From assembly GCF_900101045.1 (NCBI RefSeq), contig NZ_FNFN01000008.1, positions 124,001 through 188,000 of the forward strand: 64,000 nt of DNA, written 5' to 3'. This DNA comes from Nocardioides sp. YR527. GTDB taxonomy: Bacteria; Actinomycetota; Actinomycetes; Propionibacteriales; Nocardioidaceae. A program made the translations under genes and the position numbers. This document shows, piece by piece, positions 59,121 through 64,000 of this stretch. Below the pieces are notes generated by a model, which saw only the letters and a list, made by a program, of their open reading frames with translations, did not search any database and was not told the origin of the DNA. How positions within the stretch are numbered: position 1 is the stretch's first letter; every line of letters starts with the position of its first letter.

Positions 59121-59285
59121 TCAGGACCACCAGTCGGAGTCGAGCTTGGCTTCCATGGAGCGCACGTGACGTCGCGAGCAGGCCTCGCAGAACGACTTCG
59201 AACGCCCACGCTCGACCGCTGTGGTCCATGCGAGGAGGCGGTTGGGGTCGGCCTCGTAGCATCCGCAGAAATCGCAGGTCTTCAT
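59121..59285 (-). CDS. Small two-CxxC zinc-finger protein, unknown function
   Basis: A 54-residue frame reads MKTCDFCGCYEADPNRLLAW and then KSFCEACSRRHVRSMEAKLD before ending in DWWS. Two CxxC pairs 28 residues apart suggest a zinc ribbon. It lies on the minus strand in the gap between argS and the decarboxylase-like gene. The ribosome-binding site is weak, so expression is uncertain. Confidence 0.55.
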   Translation of the reverse strand: MKTCDFCGCYEADPNRLLAWTTAVERGRSKSFCEACSRRHVRSMEAKLDSDWWS

Positions 59286-59364
59286 GGCTCAACGATAGGT
59301 CGAAATCCTGCGCTTCCGAGGGTGCAACACCGAAATTCTGGATCACCCGGATGTGAGTTCCGTG

Positions 59365-59847
59365 TTACCTCCCTGAGGGCAGGACACAGGCGCTGTCGAG
59401 TCCCAGAACGTGGTTGAGACGGCCGAACGCCAGCCACGATCCGAGGCACATGCTCAGCTCGACGATCTCGGCATCGGTGTAGTGGGCCGACATCCGGTCC
59501 CAGAAGTCCTGGTCGATGCCGTGGTGGTCGATCGCGTAGCGCTCGGCGTACTCGGCAGCGAGCCGGGTCCGGTCGTCGAAGGCGCCCGTCGTACGCCACT
59601 CCTCGACCGCCTCGGCGAACGACTCCTCGACCTTCTCGCCGTCTCGTTCGGTGCGCCAGTCGAGGCAGAAGACGCACCCGTTGATCTGCGCGATCCGCAG
59701 CCGGGCGGCCTCGAACTCGCGGAGCCCGAGCGTGGTGTGCTCGTAGACGGCGAGCGAGAGGCCGGCGGCGGCCGGACCGATCCCGTGGACCATCTCGCCC
59801 CAGACGTACGCGATCGGGTCCTTCCCCTCGGGGACGTCGATGATCAT
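59365..59847 (-). CDS. Carboxymuconolactone decarboxylase (AhpD-like) family protein
   Basis: The 160-residue helical protein has the redox CxxC in NGCVFCLDWR near 56, the active-site type of AhpD-like peroxidase/disulfide reductases, preceded by ARLRIAQI. The ATG overlaps the stop of the upstream dehydrogenase-like gene (ATGA), forming a two-gene operon divergent from cholesterol oxidase. A role in peroxide handling beside an H2O2-producing oxidase is plausible (inference). Confidence 0.85.
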   Translation of the reverse strand: MIIDVPEGKDPIAYVWGEMVHGIGPAAAGLSLAVYEHTTLGLREFEAARLRIAQINGCVFCLDWRTERDGEKVEESFAEAVEEWRTTGAFDDRTRLAAEYAERYAIDHHGIDQDFWDRMSAHYTDAEIVELSMCLGSWLAFGRLNHVLGLDSACVLPSGR

Positions 59848-60944
59848 GCGGTCACACCTTCCTGGGCGGCCTTGGCCGCGCCGAGCTTGCCGGTAGCCGG
59901 ACGCAGCGGTACGTCGAGCGCGTCGTAGAGGCCGGGGGCTGCGTCGATGAGCCACTCGACCGCGCCGACGAGTCGGCCGACCGCGGTGGCGTTGCCGCCC
60001 GCCGCCCGGTTGCCGGACTTGTCGGTCGCCTCGACCGTCACCTCGATCCGCGGGTCGCCCTCGATGATCACCCGGTGGGCGCCGTCACCGTCCGGCGGCG
60101 TCGGCCAGTGCGGAGCGCACGAGGGATGGATGCGGGTGACGTGCTCGACGACGATGAGCGGCTCACCGCCGACGATCCCCTGGACCTCGAAGCGCACCGC
60201 GCCCTGGGTGCCCTTCTCGAAGTCGCCCATCGAGGTGGTGGTCACGTTCTCGTCCAGCGGCAGTCGTTCGACGGTCTCCCGGATCTCGTCGAGCTCGACC
60301 TCGAGCCCGCGGGCGATCAACCGGACCTGGCCTCCCCACACCATCGTCGGCACGGTCTCCATGAGCATCGGGGCGTCGTAGTCCATCGGCTGCCCCATCC
60401 CGACGAGATAGCGGACGGAGTCGGGCTGGTCATAGGTCGAGTAGTCGAAGATCTCCTGGCACCGGACGACGTCCACGGTGCTGCCCAGACCGCTGACCAG
60501 CAGCGGCAGGATGTCGTTCCCCCACCCCGGATCGACGCCGGAGACGAAGAGGGATCCGCCGCCCTCGGCGATCGCGGCGAGCACCGGCTCGCGCATCTCC
60601 GGCGGAGCGTTGCGCTGGTCGTAGAGCGCATAGAGGGCGGGCGTGACGACCACAGCCCCGGTCCCGAGGGCGCGCACGATGTCGGCGAGCGCCTCGTCCG
60701 GGCGGATGTCGCCGGATGCGGCGTACACGATCGCCTGCGGACGTGCCGCGAGCACCGCGTCGATGTCGTCGGTGGCGGCGACCCCGATGTCACGGCCGAG
60801 CTCCGCGAGGTCGCCGGCGTCGCGGCCGACCTTCTCGGGATCGTGGACGAGCACGCTCGTCAGCTCCAGTCGTGGATGTGCGTCGACCGCCCGGATGGCG
60901 AGTCGACCGATGTTGCCCGTACCCCAAACGCATGTGGTGACCAT
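59844..60944 (-). CDS. DapB-like NAD(P)-dependent oxidoreductase
   Basis: A 366-residue protein with VWGTGNIGRLAIRAVDAHPRL-type Rossmann start (TGNIG), HDPEKVGRDAGDL near 34, and GVDPGWGNDILPLL near 135. This pattern belongs to the dihydrodipicolinate reductase N-terminal-like amine/alcohol dehydrogenase family common in actinobacterial steroid and lipid gene neighbourhoods. AGGGAGG lies five bases before the ATG at 60944. It shares the promoter region with cholesterol oxidase. Confidence 0.8.
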   Translation of the reverse strand: MVTTCVWGTGNIGRLAIRAVDAHPRLELTSVLVHDPEKVGRDAGDLAELGRDIGVAATDDIDAVLAARPQAIVYAASGDIRPDEALADIVRALGTGAVVVTPALYALYDQRNAPPEMREPVLAAIAEGGGSLFVSGVDPGWGNDILPLLVSGLGSTVDVVRCQEIFDYSTYDQPDSVRYLVGMGQPMDYDAPMLMETVPTMVWGGQVRLIARGLEVELDEIRETVERLPLDENVTTTSMGDFEKGTQGAVRFEVQGIVGGEPLIVVEHVTRIHPSCAPHWPTPPDGDGAHRVIIEGDPRIEVTVEATDKSGNRAAGGNATAVGRLVGAVEWLIDAAPGLYDALDVPLRPATGKLGAAKAAQEGVTA

Positions 60945-61005
60945 GCGACCTCCCTGATCGGTTTGCATGAAAGTTCCGAAACCAGTGACACCCGTCACAC
61001 GGATA

Positions 61006-61021
61006 CTAGAACATGTTCTAG
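61006..61021. promoter_or_regulatory. KstR-type palindrome CTAGAACATGTTCTAG
   Basis: A perfect 16-base palindrome in the divergent promoter, whose inner 14 bases TAGAACATGTTCTA match the published KstR consensus TnnAACnnGTTnnA of the actinobacterial cholesterol-catabolism repressor. It ends 36 bases before the cholesterol oxidase ATG and 61 bases before the DapB-like ATG. Confidence 0.75.
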
Positions 61022-61057
61022 CAATCAGTGATGGAAGTGATGGAAAGGGAGGTCATC

Positions 61058-62701
61058 ATGAACAACACACCACGGGAGGGCGGGCCGCGAGGCCTGTCAC
61101 GCCGAGGATTCATGCTCGGCGCAGGGTCGCTGGCCGGGGCCGGGATGCTGGGAGGAGCATTCGCGACCCCGACCTGGGCGGCCGCAGCCCCGTCGTCGAT
61201 CGGCAACGGCGCTCAGGTGCCCGTGCTGGTCATCGGCACCGGGTACGGCGGCTCGGTCGCGGCACTGCGTCTGGCCCAGGCCGGCATCAACGTCCACATG
61301 GTCGAGATGGGCCAGGACTGGGCCACCGCCGCACCCGGGCCCGACGGCAAGATCCATCCGAAGGTCACCAGTCCCGACTACCGCTCCTTCTGGATGCGTA
61401 CGCGGACCAAGGCGCCGATCAGCAACTTCCTGGGCTTCCCGATCGACAAGGACGTCCCGAAGTTCGCCGGCATCCTCGACGCCGAGGACTTCGCCGGGAT
61501 CTCCGTCTACCAGGGACGCGGTGTCGGCGGCGGCTCGCTCGTCAACGGCGGTATGGCCGTGACCCCGAAGCGCGCGAACTTCGCCAGCATCCTGCCCTCG
61601 GTCAGCGCCGAGGAGATGTACGCCACCTACTACCCGCGTGCCAACGCCGCCCTCGGCGTCGGCACGATCGACCCTGCGTGGTTCGAGCGTACGTCCTACT
61701 ACCAGTACTCACGCGTGGGCCGGAAGCACGCGCAGCGCTCGGGTTTCGCCTGGACGTTCGTGCCGGACGTGTACGACTGGAACTACATGATGGCCGAGGA
61801 CAACGGCAGCGTCCCCAAGTCAGCCCTGGACCAGGAGATCCTCTACGGGAACAACTACGGCAAGAAGACGCTGCCGAAGACCTACCTCGCCCAGGCCGCC
61901 GCCACCGGCAAGGTCACGATCTCCTCGCTGCACCGGGCGACCTCGGTCCGGCCGGCTGCCGCCGGTGGGTACGACGTCATCCTCGAGCAGATCAACACGG
62001 CCGGCGACGTGGTGGCCACGAAGACGGTCAACGCCGGGAAGGTGTTCTTCGCCGCCGGCAGCGTCGGCACGAGCAAGCTGCTGGTGAAGATGAAAGCGAC
62101 CGGCGCGCTGCCCGCGTTGAACGGCGACGTCGGTCAGGGATGGGGCGACAACGGCAACGTCATGTGCGGACGTGCCAACCACGTGTGGGACCCGACCGGT
62201 GACGTGCAGTCGACGATCCCGTGCTCGGGCATCGACAACTGGGACGCCGGCGGCGCCTTCGCCGAGGTCGCGCCGCTGCCCGCCGGGCTCGAGACGTTCG
62301 CGTCCTTCTATCTCGCGATCACCAAGACCACCCGCCGGGCAGCCTTCACCTACAACTCCGGCACCGGCAACGTCGACCTGTCCTGGCAGACCGCGTGGAA
62401 GCAGGACTCCATCACGATGGCGAAGACCATCTTCGACAAGATCAACCAGAAGGAGGGGACGATCTACCGCACCGATCTCTTCGGCACCAACAAGATCTGG
62501 GGCGACCACCTGACCTACCACCCGCTCGGCGGCGCCGTCCTGAACAAGGCGACGGACAACTACGGCCGGCTGCACGGTTACAACGGTCTCTACGTCATCG
62601 ACGGCGCGCTCATCCCCGGCAACACCAGCGTCAACCCGTTCGTCACGATCACCGCCCTCGCGGAGCGGAACATCGAGCGGATCATCGCCACCGACCTCTG
62701 A
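61058..62701 (+). CDS. Cholesterol oxidase (GMC-type FAD enzyme), secreted
   Basis: The 547-residue precursor has a Tat signal (LSRRGFMLGAGSLAGAGML), then the FAD dinucleotide fold IGTGYGGSVAALRLAQAG near 52. GRGVGGGSLVNGGM near 157, NPFVTITALAERNIERI near the C-terminus, and NYGRLHGYNGLYVIDGALIP-type ending (CNPFVT segment) are typical of Streptomyces/Brevibacterium cholesterol oxidases. It oxidises cholesterol to cholest-4-en-3-one with H2O2. The ATG at 61058 follows GGGAGG; earlier ATGs lack a site. The KstR-like box suggests control by sterol. Confidence 0.92.
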   Translation: MNNTPREGGPRGLSRRGFMLGAGSLAGAGMLGGAFATPTWAAAAPSSIGNGAQVPVLVIGTGYGGSVAALRLAQAGINVHMVEMGQDWATAAPGPDGKIHPKVTSPDYRSFWMRTRTKAPISNFLGFPIDKDVPKFAGILDAEDFAGISVYQGRGVGGGSLVNGGMAVTPKRANFASILPSVSAEEMYATYYPRANAALGVGTIDPAWFERTSYYQYSRVGRKHAQRSGFAWTFVPDVYDWNYMMAEDNGSVPKSALDQEILYGNNYGKKTLPKTYLAQAAATGKVTISSLHRATSVRPAAAGGYDVILEQINTAGDVVATKTVNAGKVFFAAGSVGTSKLLVKMKATGALPALNGDVGQGWGDNGNVMCGRANHVWDPTGDVQSTIPCSGIDNWDAGGAFAEVAPLPAGLETFASFYLAITKTTRRAAFTYNSGTGNVDLSWQTAWKQDSITMAKTIFDKINQKEGTIYRTDLFGTNKIWGDHLTYHPLGGAVLNKATDNYGRLHGYNGLYVIDGALIPGNTSVNPFVTITALAERNIERIIATDL

Positions 62702-62724
62702 TCGGAGGCGAGGTGCAAAAGTAG

Positions 62725-62761
62725 GACCGGCCAGTCCGAGGGTTTCTCGGACTGGCCGGTC
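62725..62761 (+). terminator. Terminator after cholesterol oxidase
   Basis: A perfect 16-base stem (62725-62740 with 62746-62761) and five-base loop GGTTT, followed by TCTTCC, 24 bases after the stop. Confidence 0.7.
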
Positions 62762-62812
62762 ATCTTCCACACCCGCGATCAGAGGGGTGAGGTCTGGGGT
62801 CCCATCGGGGAC

Positions 62813-63007
62813 TTACAGCGCGCGGGCAAGGGCCAGCTTCGCCTGGACGGCGGCTCGCTCGGCCTTGCGGCCCAGGCGAGCGGCCTTGACGAGGGCATGG
62901 CCTCGCCGCAGTTCACGCGCCTCTCCCAGGCGCGCGGACATTTGCGCGCGCGCCAGGTCTTCGTAAAGCAAGTTCATCTGAGTGCTCCGTACTCGGTTGG
63001 TGTTCAT
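62813..63007 (-). CDS. Small basic helical protein, unknown function
   Basis: The 64-residue protein reads MNTNRVRSTQMNLLYEDLAR and then repeats Ala/Arg-rich helix (AARLGRKAERAAVQAKLALA). GAAGGA precedes the ATG at 63007. It lies downstream of whiB7 on the same strand (133-base gap) and is probably in the same transcript. No family recognised. Confidence 0.6.
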   Translation of the reverse strand: MNTNRVRSTQMNLLYEDLARAQMSARLGEARELRRGHALVKAARLGRKAERAAVQAKLALARAL

Positions 63008-63140
63008 GTCTGGTGGTCCTTCTTCTTCGGATGCCGACCCTGTGGTCAGCGGGCTCCTGCGCCCATGGTCATCACGATCGTGTTCATAGCTGTTGCCTCT
63101 CGTCGTTGAACGGCTGCTGGTGTTGATGGTGTTCGGTTGC

Positions 63141-63440
63141 TCAGGCGGCGTCCTTGCGGGGCCGGCCACGGGGCCGCTTGCGGGGGATCACCTTCCCCTG
63201 CAGGAGCAGCTGGCCGCCCCAGACGCCCCAGGGCTCACGCCGGTCGAGGGCGCTGGCGAGGCAGAGCGGCTGCACGGGGCAGGTCGCGCAGAGCGCCTTG
63301 GCGAACTCGACGTCGGCAGGAGACTCGGCGAACCACAGCTCGGGGTTGTTGGCCCGGCAGGGCAGCTGGTCCTCGTCGTAGCGGTTGGCGCGGTCGTGGA
63401 GAACGCCGAGAGTGACCTCGGGCTCGAGAATGCTGGTCAT
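63141..63440 (-). CDS. whiB7: WhiB7-like transcriptional regulator
   Basis: The 99-residue Wbl protein has four Cys for a 4Fe-4S cluster (QLPCRANN, CATCPVQPLCLAS), the GVWGG turn and a C-terminal AT-hook (KRPRGRPRK) typical of WhiB7, the activator of intrinsic antibiotic resistance. Gene order helicase-leader-whiB7 matches the uvrD2-whiB7 order of mycobacteria (established). AAGGAGG precedes the ATG. The 5' leader carries an ORF and a terminator-like hairpin. Confidence 0.93.
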   Translation of the reverse strand: MTSILEPEVTLGVLHDRANRYDEDQLPCRANNPELWFAESPADVEFAKALCATCPVQPLCLASALDRREPWGVWGGQLLLQGKVIPRKRPRGRPRKDAA

Positions 63441-63485
63441 ATGTACACCTCCTTTGTGACTGATCGCGGGTTTTGAGAAACAGAA

Positions 63486-63520
63486 AGGCCGCGGATCCCG
63501 GGTTTCGGGTTCCGCGGCCT
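63486..63520 (-). terminator. Intrinsic terminator in the whiB7 leader (attenuator candidate)
   Basis: On the minus strand a 15-base stem with one mismatch (63506-63520 and 63486-63500) and AAACC loop is followed by TTTCTGTTTCTC. It lies between the 80-codon leader ORF stop and the whiB7 start, the place of known whiB7 attenuators in mycobacteria. Confidence 0.75.
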
Positions 63521-63532
63521 GGAGGCTGCTGT

Positions 63533-63554
63533 GACTACGTGGTTCTACGTAGTC
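63533..63554 (-). promoter_or_regulatory. Hairpin overlapping the leader ORF stop codon
   Basis: GACTACGT-N6-ACGTAGTC, an 8-base perfect stem. The TAG stop of the 80-codon ORF (63545-63547) lies inside it, so a ribosome at the stop would open this hairpin. Confidence 0.6.
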
Positions 63555-63787
63555 GGACAGCTCCAGGCTCGAATCCCGTGGGACTTGACCTTGATGGCAT
63601 CCGCCTGCGGGGACACGAGTCCCTCGACGCGCATGCCGTAACCGGCGCCCATAAAGGCACCAGCAGCCGGGGTGGCCCACTTCGGGCTCTGACCGATCAG
63701 AGTGAACAGCGGGCTCGACAGCTCGGGGTGGCCGCACGCGGACATGGCGATGCCATTGATCGGCGTCTTGATCTGGTTGATCTTCAC
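63545..63787 (-). CDS. 80-residue leader ORF upstream of whiB7
   Basis: From the GTG at 63787, eight bases after GGAGG, the frame reads MKINQIKTPINGIAMSACGH with a Gly/Ala-rich middle (GAFMGAGYGM) and ends RAWSCPTT. An earlier GTG at 63796 has no room for its ribosome site. No family is recognised. Its position fits a regulatory upstream ORF for whiB7, though it is long for one and could also be a functional peptide. Confidence 0.65.
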   Translation of the reverse strand: MKINQIKTPINGIAMSACGHPELSSPLFTLIGQSPKWATPAAGAFMGAGYGMRVEGLVSPQADAIKVKSHGIRAWSCPTT

Positions 63788-63925
63788 TGGGGCCACCTCC
63801 TTCGGGGCTGTCGGGCGCGCCTCATCGGCGCGCGGCTTTACTTGATGAAGGAACAGTAACCGGCCGGGCAGGCCGGCCGCAAACGATTAAACCCGTTGAT
63901 TTCGACGAATTTTCGTGAAGGACTT

Positions 63926-64000
63926 CTACGCCTCGGCCGAGATCACCCGAAGGACTTCCGAGCCGTACGTCTCCACCTTGCTGCGGCCGATGCCGGCGAT
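63926..64000 (-). CDS. uvrD2: C-terminus of an HRDC-domain helicase (UvrD2-like, partial)
   Basis: The minus strand reads IAGIGRSKVETYGSEVLRVI and ends ISAEA with TAG at 63926-63928. This is the end of an HRDC domain as found in UvrD2/RecQ helicases. The gene continues beyond the right edge. It supports the uvrD2-whiB7 synteny. Confidence 0.75.
   Translation of the reverse strand: MAGIGRSKVETYGSEVLRVISAEA

Noticed and set aside
61006..61021. Palindrome considered as a phage attachment site
   Set aside because: No integrase or tRNA gene adjacent; it fits a TetR-type operator in a divergent promoter.

Overview
The window is high-GC actinobacterial DNA. The best fit is a Nocardioidaceae-like genome (inference). 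The grounds are the C-terminus of an HRDC-type helicase next to a WhiB7-like gene with an AT-hook, PPA1309-, DUF5679- and UPF0182-family genes, many GTG starts, and ATGA/GTGA stop-start overlaps within operons.

Region 1 (about 0.1-29.5 kb) is a sugar-catabolic island centred on L-fucose or a close relative. Secreted enzymes are a parallel beta-helix protein, a GH95 alpha-L-fucosidase-type enzyme and a second six-hairpin glycosidase. A lipoprotein-dependent ABC importer brings sugar in. The cytosolic genes form a full non-phosphorylating L-fucose route: mutarotase, aldo/keto reductase (L-fucose dehydrogenase type), two lactonases, L-fuconate dehydratase, a 2-keto-3-deoxy-fuconate dehydrogenase-type SDR and an FAH-fold hydrolase that would give pyruvate and L-lactate. 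LutABC, which oxidises L-lactate to pyruvate, is embedded in the same operon. Regulators are a GntR/FadR-type and a LacI-type protein.

Region 2 (about 29.9-38.9 kb) is a second sugar-acid operon: an enolase-superfamily dehydratase, an SDR, a DUF4432 epimerase-like protein, an XylX-like FAH-fold 2-keto-3-deoxy-pentonate dehydratase and an alpha-ketoglutarate-semialdehyde-type dehydrogenase. It looks like a Weimberg-type pentose route to 2-oxoglutarate.

Both operons carry the same translationally coupled triad: a class III CoA-transferase, a solute-binding-protein-like protein without any export signal, and an enoyl-CoA hydratase-type enzyme (MaoC in one, crotonase in the other). This triad is the best candidate for an undescribed system: a CoA-thioester branch of sugar-acid catabolism using a cytosolic periplasmic-binding-protein-fold protein. 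A 15-bp imperfect palindrome lies in front of three operons of the two regions and is a candidate shared operator. A separate LacI-type operator is repeated around 24.2-24.4 kb and at 29.48 kb.

Region 3 (about 39-64 kb) is mostly housekeeping. It holds a YhgE/Pip membrane protein with an ABC-ATPase-like partner that has lost its catalytic motifs, a nucleotidyltransferase-like gene relic, a PhoX-like protein, two tandem initiator tRNA genes each followed by the same hairpin, UPF0182/PPA1309/PDZ-Lon genes, moaE, metalloproteases, a PHP protein, a cyclodehydratase-like protein and argS. It then has a cholesterol oxidase with a perfect KstR-type palindrome in its promoter and, at the right edge, whiB7 behind an 80-codon leader ORF and a terminator-like attenuator.
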